Source of the DNA: Pachyseris speciosa
Taxonomy: Eukaryota > Cnidaria > Anthozoa > Scleractinia > Pachyseridae
Assembly (NCBI GenBank): GCA_016490735.1
Contig: JAEMWC010000249.1
Location: forward strand, 477,501 to 541,500
Direction of reading: 5' to 3'
DNA length: 64,000 nucleotides
This document shows, in pieces, positions 22,291 through 34,490 of the stretch. The translations under genes were made by a program, and so were the position numbers. Under the pieces are notes generated by a model, which saw only the letters and a program-made list of their open reading frames with translations, ran no database searches and was not told the DNA's origin. Numbering within the stretch: the first letter of the stretch is position 1; each line of letters opens with the position of its first letter.

Positions 22291-22538
22291 GAGACCGGAA
22301 AGTTTTATATATTTTTACCTTTCGATATCTTTTTTGACCAAACGTTGCTTTTCAGAACTGTTGTCAGAGTGCTCAGTAGAAAAACTAGAGCATAAATATT
22401 TGAAGACAGTCTGATCAACTTAAGATTTGACTTGGCATATTTATTACTACATAGTTTCTTACCGCACAACCTGTACGGCACTCATCAGTTATATATCAAC
22501 AGAAATCCAACGAATTTAATTTAATTCTCAGTACTTAC

Positions 22539-22787
22539 ACTCTATTGCCACCGAGCAAGAACACACGATGCCGCTGCTTTTTGAGTAGTCAATCAGCAAG
22601 AGTTCGTTGTCCTGATCTGGCAGTGCGTAGCTAAACAGGGTTCCGCCATTATCTTGGTCTCCAATTTTATACCACTGGCAAAGAGTAAACGCAGTAAGCG
22701 ATGGAGCTGAACTTGAGAGGTTAAAACTGACGTAGTCCTCGACAGTTCTATTTGGAAAGGAAAACTGGAAATTTCTGTTGTCCGGTC
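22539..22787 (-). pseudogene. Right copy: exon for the first half of the pentraxin domain, with a frameshift
   Basis: The exon lies between an acceptor (AACTTTGCAG) and a donor (GAGT|GTAAGT), and its start phase fits the EGF exon. It encodes PDNRNFQFSFPNRTVEDYVS, then SLTAFTLCQWYKIGDQDNGG and TLFSYALPDQDNELLLIDY, the canonical N-terminal half of a pentraxin. The expected run after this is FLLGGNRV, joining to VDTDLTAND of the last exon. It is present, but only in the frame reached if two bases (TG in GTGTGTTC, about 22570) are removed. As it stands the exon ends in phase 1 whereas the next one needs phase 2. Either this is a real mutation or an assembly error. Confidence 0.7.
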
Positions 22788-22879
22788 CTGCAAAGTTAGA
22801 GAAGAGTCGATATAGTTTCTGCTAGCGAGAAAGTTAAACTTGTTTATCTAATTCCTTCGAATAAATAGCTGTTATATTT

Positions 22880-23290
22880 TTTTTTATTTGGCTACACAAA
22901 AAACGTTACAATAGATACATAACTAACGGAGATGTAGCGAGGGAACCCAGTAGAAGCTAAAAGCTTATTAACAGACTGGGAATCTCAATACAATACATGC
23001 TGTAGATGAAGAGAGCAAAGTATATCAAGGTGGGCGAGTTTAATTTAGTGTTCTATTGAGAAGGAATATTTTTAATGAAGTCTTAAAACTCGAGTATCTG
23101 GGGGACAGGGCCAAATCACTCGGTAGGGAATTCCAAACCTTAGGACTTAGATGGAGGATCATAAACTGTTTAATATTAGTTCTACAGAAATGAGAAGGAA
23201 ATTGCTTGCATTCTGTGTCTCGTAGGTATAAATTTGTTGATGGGTTGAGAAGAAATTATACAATTGCATACAATTATTATTATTATTATG
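22880..23290 (-). pseudogene. C-terminal tail of a LINE polymerase
   Basis: The minus strand encodes TYETQNASNFPSHFCRTNIK, HLSPKVWNSLPSDLALSPRY and SSFKTSLKIFLLNRTLN with a stop. The WNSLP block and short basic tail are typical of CR1/RTE-type reverse transcriptase ends. A T-rich end at 22880 (minus-strand poly-A) marks the 3' terminus. Confidence 0.7.
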
Positions 23291-23764
23291 GATGCTAGAC
23301 TGGGACCAATGTTTGAGAAGTATTTGCAGAAGTTACTGGCGAAATAACATAATTCAGAAAGACATTTACCATTGCTCTCAAAGCAAGACAGATTGGTTAA
23401 TCCCCGGGAGTTCAGCTAGGTTTACGTTTGTTAATTATCTCGTTAAGTATGTTCCAGGTACTTTTAAGATCATTTCTGGAGGTTTTTGATCATAATAATT
23501 TCTTTTTGCAATTCTAATAAAGTTATTTAACTTGTTTTTGAAAACCTTATACGCTCTATTATTGTCGGCAGTTGGATTCTTTAGAAATGTCTTGTATAGT
23601 TTCGCTTAAGTGATGGTTTCAATAGGCCATTTGTAAGCCGAGGATCACGGAATGTTTTAAAGTGCTTCTATGAAGAAATTCACACCTTTCCTATCTAAGC
23701 CATTTTAAAATATAAACAAGTAGTCTGTACCAGAAGAATGCTGTTTCCTATTTTCAAATATCTC

Positions 23765-24275
23765 TTATTGTTGCAGAGATATTCAAGTTTTTAAAATAGG
23801 CCAATTAGCCACGTGATGACGTCATATACTCAACTGAATTTTGATCAAATATGATGAAAAAAATATCTCAATTTGTATCAGAAATGCTTGTATTGTTACC
23901 ATGGCAACATACTGGATATCAGATCTCCCTGTTATTAAGGGCTTTGCTGGCCACCTTTATCAATATGTTAGGTCGAGTTCATGGCCTAGTTAAATGTTTT
24001 TCAAGCTGAAAATCACTAAAATATTGAAATCAGGTTGGAGGGACTGGAAAAGAGTGACTTGCCATGAGAACCGCATTTTTCGTAGCCGTAGGTGTGTTGC
24101 CTGTAGAAATATCAGCCTACCAAGTTTCAATGGTCTCCGCTGCAAATTGACCGAGATAGCTCTATTTGTATACTTGGTTTTACATCGTGTTAATACTATG
24201 ACGTCATCAGTCATGTCATTTGCATATTTTGCACATTTTTCACACTTAAATATCTCCGCAACCAATGCAGATACT
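23765..24275. mobile_element. Long-TIR non-autonomous element, about 510 bp
   Basis: GTTGCAGAGATATTCAAG ... GATGACGTCATA at the left is matched by TATGACGTCATCAGTCATGT ... ACTTAAATATCTCCGCAAC at the right. The interior is non-coding. Confidence 0.7.
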
Positions 24276-24307
24276 TACAAACGGTAATCTGCGTTTTTAA
24301 ACACACT

Positions 24308-25176
24308 TCTTGCAATATTTAGGGCTTTTAAATGCTATCCCCACGAGCTGGAAAAAACACTCAAGAGTAGCTACGAGGAAACAGAAATTAATGACTGCGA
24401 AAATAGGATTACTGATACACAGAATATTTCAAGTAGGACACTAAGACACGTACTAACAAGAAAGATTTTTCAGAAGCCCACCTCAGTGGGCAAGCTGGAA
24501 AAGGCAGGTTTTTCTGCTGAGGAAATTTCGTAAATTTATGAACTTCCTTTTAAGCTAACTCGCGACGTCAGAATGTCAGTATTTCAATTTAAGATCAACC
24601 ACAACATTCTGTACACAAAAAATAGACTCTTTAGAGATAAGATAACAGACAATGACAAATGTTTTCTTTGCAGTGGTAGTCAAACGCTGACGCATCTCTT
24701 TGTTGAATGTGATTTTAGCAAAATGTTTTGGATTGAGTTTACTTCTTGGTGGAATTCTAAAAACAACATGCAGATCAAGCTCCAACAACGTGATATTCTT
24801 TTTGCTCTTCATCCCGAAAAACAGTCTTTTTTAGGCATTAACTATTGTCTGCTTGTGGCCAGACAGTACATTTACATTGCTGCAAAAAATGAGGACCCTT
24901 TCTGTTTCACTGCCTATCTTAAAATTTTGAAAAACAAGCTCGGGATTGACAAACAGAAGATTCGAGGCCTTGTTACTCTTTAGAGCACTTTTGTTTGTTT
25001 GTTTGTTTCTTGCGTGTGTCTATCATTTGCTGTAATTCGTAGATCATCATGTGTAATTGTTCCCTTTACCTGTTATATATATAGATTTTTTTTGTAAGTT
25101 GTTACATTTTAATTTTCGCATTTGTCTATTGCATGTTAGTTTTGCTGTGACTAAATAAAGGTTACATTTTAAAAAA
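24308..25176 (+). pseudogene. 5'-truncated L1/Tx1-like LINE: zf-RVT domain and 3' UTR
   Basis: The reading FKCYPHELEKTLKSSYEE, then KLTRDVRMSVFQFKINHNIL, CFLCSGSQTLTHLFVECDF and FWIEFTSWW is the zinc-binding module (C-x2-C...H-x4-C) that follows the reverse transcriptase in this LINE group. One in-frame stop interrupts it (before IYELPFKLT). The 3' end is AATAAAGGTTACATTTT plus A-run at 25176. It is the same family as the longer copy at 39458-42503. Confidence 0.8.
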
Positions 25177-25189
25177 AGCATATGAAGAT

Positions 25190-25325
25190 TCATCTTTCTT
25201 CAAAGATTTAAAAACATGTGTACATTGGATTCAGAGCCACCTTAATTTTTCCATAAATTTTAAAGTGGCTCTGCACCCAATATACAGATTTCTAAAACAA
25301 ACCCTTTGCAGAAAGATGTTTTGCA
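25190..25325. mobile_element. Small foldback element
   Basis: CATCTTTCTTCAAAG ... TACATTGGATTCAGAGCCAC at left; GTGGCTCTGCACCCAATATA ... CTTTGCAGAAAGATG at right. Confidence 0.8.
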
Positions 25326-25995
25326 TTGCAATTCAATAATGAAAAACGGGGATCATCCGACCCGATTTTGAATTGTACGATAAAGTGGTGCGATTCTTTG
25401 TTTATAGTTCTCTCTACAAAACTACGAATTATATAAGGTCCCACAATTTGTAATTTCTTGTGTTTTCTACTAAATTACGCCGGAGAATCGCAACTTCAGT
25501 TTTCGTGCCTTTTCGTATAATTTTACCAGTCAAACAGTTCAAATTTGCCACGTCTGGATGTCATCATGAGCCACTGGGGAGTACGAAATGGGATTAATTG
25601 TTAACTGCCTTTGTTACATGTAGGTTGCCAAAGCATCTGGCATTAGTTACCGTATGTCAGGATAGAGCGGTTTTCAGTTAGCCGTCAAAGGTGATTCTTG
25701 TTTGCTATGGATGGGCTTTAATTCGCTGTGTGTTTGGTTGGGAAAACTCTCGGCACCTTTTCAAGCAATTAGAAGCAAAACCAAAATCAATTATGCCTTG
25801 CACGCGAGCATTTTCCCGCGCTTGGTGCCGGCGGCATGAAATTGCTTTGAATTTTGACTAGCTGATTGCGCCGTTTGCGATTGTTGTGTTTGGCTAGAGT
25901 AATTGCTTTGGTTTTGATGTTACGAAACTCGATGTTTAAAAGCGCTCTATTTACCATTTCACTAATTAAAACCAATTATAATGGTCCCAACTTAC

Positions 25996-26103
25996 CTCTA
26001 CAAATGCTACCCGTCCAACCAATTTGGCAGAGGCAGTTGTATGTACTCCCCTGTGCCTTTTCGCATGTCCCTCTATTCAGGCACGGATTCGGTTCACATG
26101 GAT
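25996..26103 (-). CDS. Right copy: EGF-like exon
   Basis: A 108-nt phase 1/phase 1 exon between ATCACGAATAG and AGAG|GTAAG. It encodes DPCEPNPCLNRGTCEK ... TYNCLCQIGWTGSICR, a complete six-cysteine EGF module. It connects in phase to the signal-peptide exon upstream and the pentraxin first-half exon at 22787 downstream. Confidence 0.85.
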
Positions 26104-26254
26104 CTATTCGTGATCACATAATTCATGAAAATTTCATTATTAACGTCAAATTTTAAGTCTTAGAGTTCTTAGTATTTTCTGTCCTCCAAAACTCTATAAA
26201 TGACCATATGTACGATAGAACACTATCATATAAATACATTAAAATTATTACAAC

Positions 26255-27010
26255 GGTAAATTTAATTCAATTTCAAATCAGTTTTATTTAAACTCACACA
26301 AATACAGTGTATTAGAGAAAGAAAGATTATTACAGTAGTGTTACAAACATTAATATAAGGAATGCAGTACAATAAGAGAACAAAAAAAACCACTAAAATA
26401 ATTTACAATTCATTGTCACTAAGGATATCTAAGAAATGAGGAAGGACAGCAAGAAAAGAATATTTAAATACTATGTTAGTTGTGTGGAGTTTGGGGCACC
26501 CAAATAGTTCTAAGAACTAACCGAGTGGGTGTCCCAAAACAAATAATTCAAACAAAGGGAATACATTATTAATAACAATTTAGGTAAAAAAAGTATTACT
26601 TTCATACTAACTACTAAGAATGAAATATATTTAGACAAACTATTTAAGAATTAGTAACACTACTATAACCATTAATCATAGAATTCTTTATATTTCGACG
26701 AAATCTAAAAAAGGGAGTGATTTGTTTAACATAAATTGGTAATGAATTCCAGAGTGTGGTACTAGTGTAACGAAGGGAACGAATACTATATTGAGTTGTT
26801 TGAACTGGGTTTACAAACAGGTTCTCATTCAGTGATTGTTATTTTATGAGACCACTGATAAACAAAAGAAAGAATCTCAAGATGAATTGTATCAGAAAAT
26901 TTTAACAGGTTGAGAGATTTCAACAGTGGTTCTGAATGTGATGTAGGTTCAGAAAACGTCATAATTCTGCGTATGCGCTTTTGCAAAGTAATCACAGGCC
27001 GTAAATAAGT
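26255..27010 (-). pseudogene. LINE 3' fragment (reverse transcriptase C-terminus and UTR)
   Basis: The minus strand encodes NPVQTTQYSIRSLRYTSTTL WNSLPIYVKQITPFFRFRRN, again the WNSLP tail motif, followed by about 400 bp of UTR. It lies in an intron of the right pentraxin copy and has no counterpart in the left copy. Confidence 0.65.
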
Positions 27011-27266
27011 TGGATATGTTATACCCCAAGAAGTAATAGTATTGAGAGGAAAACTTGGACTTTGTTTCGCTGCTGAATATTGGATTACTGAAGAACTATG
27101 TTATATTTTGCAATGTTATGAACACCCAACTGACATTTTTTTCTTGATCAATTCTAGAAAGCGTCCTGAAGTGGACGGCAAAAAAACTAGTTTGATTTAT
27201 TGACCACGACCTGTACTAAAGATGGCACGATTTCGCATACTCATAATGCAATAAATCAGTGAGTAC

Positions 27267-27342
27267 CTATCATCATGCTTGATACTAATGTCAGTGCAGA
27301 CAGAAGAGAAAACAGGAACAGAGATTCTTTGTTTGTAGCCAT
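27267..27342 (-). CDS. Right copy: start codon and signal-peptide exon
   Basis: The ATG at 27342 follows CTTTACAGAAGC. It encodes MATNKESLFLFSLLSALTLV then SSMMI and one base, ending at ATAG|GTACTC, phase 1. Length (76 nt) and phase equal the left copy. Secretion signal by its hydrophobic core. Confidence 0.8.
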
Positions 27343-28912
27343 GCTTCTGTAAAGAAAATGAATCAGGTTGTTAAGGTGCCAATGGTAAATAATTTGTAGA
27401 GAAGACTTAACCCAAGAAAATAAAATATCAAATAGCAAAACTAGTAAAACAACGAAACTATCAGAGGGTTCCCAGATTATAGTGTGATAAGGTATTTTTA
27501 AGGCCACTGTTTCTCGTAACTCAGAAGAAAACGTATTAGGGTTCTCATGGTACGCTCTCATGTAAGAGGAATTTTATTGACAGAAATTTGCAATCGTTTG
27601 TGCTCCATGGTTTCACCAGCTGTCCCATTTCAACCTCTACACTTGTTTCTAATTCCTTTGTTTCTAATTCCTCAGTTCAGTTGTCCCTGACCTCTGCCAC
27701 CGTTTCTGATTTCTACCTTATATCAATCAGTTCTAAACAGTCATTGACAGAAAAAGTGAGATGGTCTATTCGAAGCTTGTCGGGGAGAGGACATATGAAT
27801 TTTTTTTCTGTTCTTTCACACGCATACGTTGGGAGAAAATCCTAAATTCTCCCGAAATGAGTCGAACCTATGACCTTTTGATTACTAGTTGGAATGCGCA
27901 ACCATTGAGCTACATGAGACTCGTGGGAGCTTAGGGCATTAGAATAGGTCCACGTGACAAACTTTCCATCTAGAGCTAAGATAAGAATGTGGAAAATGGT
28001 ACATATGAAAATATACAGAAAATACATCTTTCAGCCTCTCATTTCCAAAAACTCAATAAATTTTCAGTTAATTAAAGGTGACGTTCTCGAAAGGACTGAT
28101 CAAAATGGAAACTCCTGCTTTTCCAAAATTTGCAACGCTTAATCATTCGTAAACGAGACTGACAAAATTATATTTGATATCAACCGGAGTAGTCTCAATC
28201 AAAACGCAGTTATTCCGTTCCGAAAGAGGCCAAAAGTGGAAAAACAAGCAATTATAGGACGTTTTGTGACGAAAGGTTAATTGTACGTTATCTGGGAATA
28301 TTCGAAAATTTCAGTTTAATTTTCTTATCAATAAAAAGCACACAATCGCATAGCTAATTATTATTGTAGCTACAACATTTACCGATGATAGCGGATGTAA
28401 CACCCTGTTATACTCCATAACTCAAATAATGAGAAAGATATGGAAATTTACCTTCAAAACTCATCCATTTTCAACTTTTAGCAACTACAGTGGCCTTAGA
28501 ATACACCAAGAGAAAACACCCACTGTGGTACTTGCGAAAGATGTGGGTATTCCGGATCGATTGTTAAAATCAATAATCTCAAAAATGGTTAAAAATCGCT
28601 AGCCGAGTTTATCGAAATTGTATAAAAGCATTCTACATAGTTTTTGTTCTGTTTTCTTGTCCTTAAACCAAAGTGGCTTCGGAAAGAGCCAGAAATGAGA
28701 GCAAAGGTTCAAGGACGCGAGGCGACAAGGACGCGAGGGCCAAGCACGCGAGGGTGCGAGAGCGCCAGAGTGCGAGAACGCGAGCGTAGAAAAGCCACGA
28801 AACAGGCCTACTTCTTTCCAATCTTCAAGTCACCGGAGAGCTTTCAGATCCGTCTACATTCATTTGAAATTGACGATAAACTATTCTTATAAGCTGATAA
28901 TACGGAAACTGT

Positions 28913-29320
28913 GAATGATATATGAAATAAATGATATATGAACTGCGGAAATGAAATCAAATGAAGAATTATCCTCCCAGTTGTGAATGCAATTTATGCA
29001 ATTGCGTAAAAAGCCTGAAAAACCTTGAAGTCCACAATTTTTTTTCAGGCTTCTTTACGCAATTCCATACACTGCGAGGATCATCCTTCATTTGATTTCA
29101 TTTCCGCAGTTCATATATGATTTATTTCATATATCATTCACACTCATTTCTTTCACGGGAACATATGGGCTCATAATTGACGTCAGTGACTTCATAGTTC
29201 AGTTGGTTAGAGCATCGCACCGGTATCTCGAGGTCACCCCGTTGACGTCCTGAATTTTTTTTCAGGCTTCTTTACGCAGTTGCATAAATTACGTTCACAA
29301 CTGCGAGGATCATTCTTCAT
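28913..29320. mobile_element. Inverted cluster of tRNA-Thr-like SINE copies
   Basis: A minus-strand tail (28913-29032) faces a plus-strand tail (29036-29162). The two pair over GATATATGAAATAAAT, GCGGAAATGAAATCAAATGA and the CCTGAAAA/TTTTCAGG hairpin. A second plus-strand head follows (29190-29250; AGTTCAGTTGGTTAGAGCAT) with its own tail. The head B box is damaged (GAGGTCACCCC). Confidence 0.8.
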
Positions 29321-30764
29321 TTGAATACGGAAACTGTTCTAGAAGAGCTGAGAAGTCAAAATAATTTTTGGTTGTAGGTTAGGTCGTAATAGCTAACCTT
29401 AAGCACAAATTTGTTCTACATATAAACTTGACGTTTCGTATGTTCTACAATACTTACCGGGTATTATACTTTTGCTGAAATCAGATCCCTCCTCTGACCA
29501 CTTTACGATGAAAACTGTTAAAATGGATAAAAATAAGGGCACAAGAAAATACTAAGCTTTCTTTGCTACGTGAAGTGTCTGTCTCCACTGCCTCAAAGAT
29601 TGAAGAACAACTTGAATACGCATGCACGCATGGGTGTGACAAATGCTAACCATTCACTTTGCTATTGGCTGTTCTAACTACGTCATGAGGATAAATTAAC
29701 GTTTGCATAAATCAAGCTGCTGAAACTTAATTGTTTTACCAGTCCATGACAATTTTAGCCATGCTCAAAAAGCTAAATTAACTTTACTTGCGTACCAAAC
29801 AGTAATTTAATGAAAGTCAGCCATATTATAAAGCATACGCTTCACATGTCATGTCTGGGTTACACTCAAATACTCGTATATTTATTCTCATTTTGTGGGT
29901 TATACAATGTTACAGCGACCCATTTTGGTTACTAAACAACTGCAAGACCTACTTAATACAAAAAAATATGTACCCCTGCGCATGATTTCGTGGGCTTATG
30001 AAAGTTTAGCTTGCGAACATACAAAGCTATACACATGGATCACTCTTACTTTTCCATAGCAATTTTTAACACTAATATAAAGATTTATGACCACGCCATG
30101 TGCTCCTTTCACACATTAAAGTCAATGAAATATTCATGATGTTCTAAAGGCTAAACATAAAAAAAAATTGTCAAAGCCAAAAAGCGAAACTCTGGGATAG
30201 AAATCTGTAAGAATGAATTTTCCAGAAGGTGCAAATAAAGCATACATTACATTCACAGCTTGCAGTTAAAGAAACACCATTCAACAACTTTTAGAAAGAT
30301 GATCGCAAACTGAGTTATATTTACACAGCTTTGATTTTAAATGCACTTTATCTGTTGTGTGTGAACAGAGCCCTAGTCAAGTTACTTTTCATATTCTGTT
30401 TTAATTTCTTCAATAGCACAACTTTACACGCCCTCAGTATCTTCACTGAACATTTCCTCATTAGGATTAGTAAAGGGGATAAAATACGAAAATACAACGA
30501 AATTGAATAAGGCATTGACCTAGGAGTTATTCGAAATGTTTATTCAAGACATGCATGTTTAGGAATACTCGCGTGGGAAAAAAAGACTGTTGTTAAGGGC
30601 AATGAAAGTTATTTCGAAGTATAGATCATATAGAGTTGCTATTCGGAGGCAAAACCGAGGGAAGACCACAAGTACTACAGAAGAGTGTTGAGGTACCCCT
30701 GAAAAAACAACAGCTTTAACCTAGCTAAACCAATAGGAAGCATTTCAGTGTTGAATGAATTCTT

Positions 30765-31027
30765 GGGCGCGATCCATTTGGGCAAAAATTTCGGTTTGAA
30801 TTTCCGAAATACTCAGGTGTCAAATGGAACGGTTTTTTCCACTTCAGTAAACTGGTCTCGTCCAAATGCCAAATGGAACAGAAAATTTCCGGTAATTCCG
30901 ATATTTCGGGAAAATGGACAACCTCGAGAGGTTGACCAAAATTTTCGAGATGAACTTTCCGGAAATTAACGTTCCATTTACCCCTGGAACGAAAATTCCG
31001 GAATTTTTGACCAAATGGATCGCGCCC
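30765..31027. mobile_element. MITE with 3-bp target duplication
   Basis: Ends GGGCGCGATCCATTTGG ... and CCAAATGGATCGCGCCC are inverted and flanked by CTT on both sides (30762-30764 and 31028-31030). Inner arms carry GAAAATTTCC/GGAAATT motifs. The element is absent from the left duplicate near 14290. Confidence 0.9.
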
Positions 31028-31904
31028 CTTACCTCCCGAGCTAATTTTGTTTTATCTAATGTTCTTCTTTTCAAGGCACGCCAATGTGTGCACTTAGTCT
31101 TTAGTTAGGATACCTAAACTCTATAGACCAGGGAAATAAAACACACAAGGTAGATTAATCAACGAATGGGTTCTCCATGATTTCCCAGAACATGCTGGGA
31201 TACAGGTTTGCCGTTTAAATCATGCGTTGTGAAGGAATTGCAATTTATTTGAAATTGCAGATCATTGTTGAATTGCCTTTCGTTAGAGAACGGAAACATG
31301 GAATGAAAACTTTAAGAGAGGAGCGAGGAAAGACCTCGAGCGCTGCGTAACGCGTCCGTAAACAAACCACAGTGTAAATCCAGCAAACCTGATAATTAGG
31401 GTCTTGGAAGTGAACATTCACATTCTCATTTGATTTCTTTCGTTTTAATGGTTAGTTTTTTAGGAACAAACTTACAGCTACTGAGATTCTCTATTAAATA
31501 TTTGTTGGTTAGGATAATTAAAGCGTATAGACTAAGAAATAACCCACGAATAGTCCCTCGTTTTCTTATAGGGACAGTAGAGCGAGGTAAACACACGAGC
31601 CCGCGCGAAAATTGCCTCTCGCGCGGAAACGCAAGAAAAATAAGGGACAACTCGAAGTACAACTAAGAGAAAAGGAGAACGAGTAGAGGAAGCATCAACC
31701 AATGTTGCTTTCTTAGAGCGTGCTGGGGACATCATCTCGTGTCAAGATTATCGTTTAAATCCGCTGTTATTCAAGGCAGCGAAGTTCATTTCAAAGCACA
31801 GATCATGTTGACATGTTGAATCGCACTTCAGTTGCATTATCTTGGCGTGAATTTTACTACTCAAGTTTGTATGGAGTACCTGGGTAAATAAGAGAACGTT
31901 TGCA

Positions 31905-32225
31905 AAACGTTCGGAATGCTGCAGCGACAGTAGTTGTGATTACTGGTAGATATTGGTATATCACACAGTCTTGTATAAGCCAGTCCGGCTGCCGGTCGAA
32001 CAGAGAACAGTGTATAAGTATCTACCATTAATATATGAAACACTGAATGACCTAGCTTCCAAATATTCATCAAACCTTATCAGCATTTATAAACCAAGAC
32101 GGACGTAATTTAAGTCCCGCCGATACTAAACGGCTTGTTCAATTGACTTATAACTGGTATGCAGAATGGTTTTAGAGCTTTCTCGCATAGTCTTCATTCT
32201 CTGTGGAACTCTTAGTCGCAGGAAG
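31905..32225 (+). pseudogene. Strongly decayed LINE (CR1/jockey-like) polymerase tail
   Basis: Through several frameshifts one can follow VRNAAATVV, LASKYSSNLISIYKPRRT and a final LWNSX-like segment (CTCTGTGGAACTCTTAG). The order matches the end of many cnidarian LINE proteins. The evidence is pattern only. Confidence 0.5.
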
Positions 32226-32699
32226 TAAGCTTATGACCTACCAGTTTAGAAGTGCGTACACATGTTGAAGAAAGGTTAACTTTAATTATAGAAAATATAT
32301 ATATTACTTTTATTTTGTCATTAAAAGTTTGTAATAGATAAATTTTCTACGCTACTCGTAAGCGGTAGTGGATATTTGTATTGGAAAAAGCGATATATTA
32401 AGTAAAGATCGGTAATTATAACTGCGCATCTCCAGAAAACGCGAAAGTGACGCGAGAGCTTCGCGAGAGGACCAAGGCAGTTTCCGCGCGCGCGCGGAGC
32501 GAGAGTCCACGCACAGCTTACTCAGCAAACAACTTATTCCAATTCAGCTAACAATTAACTTATGCTAATCCAGCTGAATAAACAGCGCTGAACGCAACGT
32601 GACTCCCGTTAGTCGTTGCTTTTAACTAAAGTGCTTTTTTATCCATCTTAAGATTTTAGACCTTTAATCCAATTCTGTGATAAAAAGATTCAGTTAACA

Positions 32700-34490
32700 A
32701 CATTCACACTAGTAAGCATATAGGATACATTTGAAAATGGGAATCGAAATAAAAGCTGGTGACAGAAAAATATGACGCAAGTGTAAACAAAAACACTTCC
32801 ACGCTAATGATGTCCTTTACCTTAAGTTGATGCAGGATTTGCATAGTGTTAAAAGTTAAAAAAGTTATAAGTTAGAGTTAAATGTTATAAAACTGGTATT
32901 TTCACGTTACTTTTGAATTTTCAAGTATGAAATTAATGTAAAATTGCCACCTCAACAATTCTCAAACAATATTAAGAATGTTAAATGGTACAAATCAGAA
33001 ATTAAACCGAAATATTCACAACACATTTATTTCGGGTTGTAAAAACTAATAAAGGAGGTTTATTTGGTGTTTGGGATTGACTAAGTAGGGAGATGTGTCG
33101 GTGTTTGGTTGGAAAAATATTACAAAAGACACGAGTTTACTGACTTCTCTCGTCACGTAATTCCCTAGCAAGGATACTGATCAAATCCTAGTTTCTCCTG
33201 ATATGAGAAGATAGTTTTATTCCAGTTAAATCCAGTTTGTAATCTTTTCAAGAGAAACGGTTGTTGTTGTTTTTTTTTTAAGTGTCATGTAAGTCACTCG
33301 TGGCGATTGCAACAGTATATGAATATCGTAAAGTTAGTGTAGTTATTCTAATCGAATATTTTATGTCAAGGAACTAAATTACTATAAAAGGACTTCAAAT
33401 TAAGGAAAAAACTGAATTAAAAATGAAACTCATTTTCATGGACTGGTTATACAGCACGTGCACTGAACGGTCGTGAATTATCATAAATAGATTCATACCT
33501 TTAAAAGTGCCCGTTCTTGAATAAATCATTGTCTCGTATAATTTTTTTTATGTCCAAGTTTTCGTCGCGAATATGGAATTTCAGGAAGTAATACAAGAAG
33601 GACATAAACTTTGTACTGTACTGTGTTGCGGCAGAGGCGAAATTGCACAAATAATTATCTTAAAGAAGATCAAATGCTTCAAAGTCTACTCTTCACATTT
33701 TTATTCACTTAGAAGCCAGTAACTTTAAGAAAAGTCTCGAAATGTTACATCACAGACGAAGTTATGATCTGCCACTATGTCTTTAATCGTTTCACAATGA
33801 GAAAGCTTGAACACATACTTGCTATTCTAAATTCGTAAGTTCATAAGTAAATGAGCTGCGAGACCTTAAATACTTTCCTTGCAAGAAAAAGATATCAACT
33901 GTCATGAATTTGCTACAAAACGCGAGAAAATCGTTAAAAATAGTTAAAACTAAAGACAGTGGATATTTCCAAAAGATTGATGAAAGGCAAGTTGTGGTTA
34001 AAATTACTAAAATACGCAATAATCTCAATGTAAACACTGTATTGCAACTTGTAGAAAACCTAAATTAAACGTTCTTACGATAGAAGAAGTTGTCGTGGAG
34101 ACGTACCAGAATAGAACAGCTGTTTCACACTGAATCCATGAACGAAGAAATTATCTGTTAATCATAACTTAATTAATCTCTGATTGTACCATTTAACATT
34201 CTTAATATTGTTTCAGAATTGTCGAGGTAGCAATTTTACATTAATATCATACTTGAAAATTCAAAAGTAACATGAAAATACAGTTTTATAACATTTAACT
34301 CAGAGTCACTCCTCAGTATTTATTTTCTGGGCTTGGAATCCATATAACTTTCAAAGACTATGCAAATCCTGCATCAACTTAAGGTAAAGGACATCATTAG
34401 CGTGGAAGTGTTTTTGTTTACACTTGATGTCAAATTTTACCGTCAGCAGCTTTTCTTTCGATTCCCATTTTCAAATGTATACTATTTTGA
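32700..34490. repeat. Long inverted repeat: two ~310-bp arms 1.2 kb apart
   Basis: The left arm (32700-33003) contains AGTAAGCATATAGGATACAT, ACTTCCACGCTAATGATGTC and TTAATGTAAAATTGCCACCT. The right arm (34172-34490) contains the complements. The central 1.17 kb (33004-34171) is AT-rich with no supported gene. It may be the ends of a large non-autonomous DNA element. Confidence 0.75.

Larger units (their letters stand above)
25370..32640. repeat. Segmental duplication, block B, right copy
   Basis: Counterpart of 10080-14790, with the same exons and flanks. It is longer because of a LINE tail (26255-27010), a SINE cluster (28913-29320) and a MITE (30765-31027). Confidence 0.8.
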
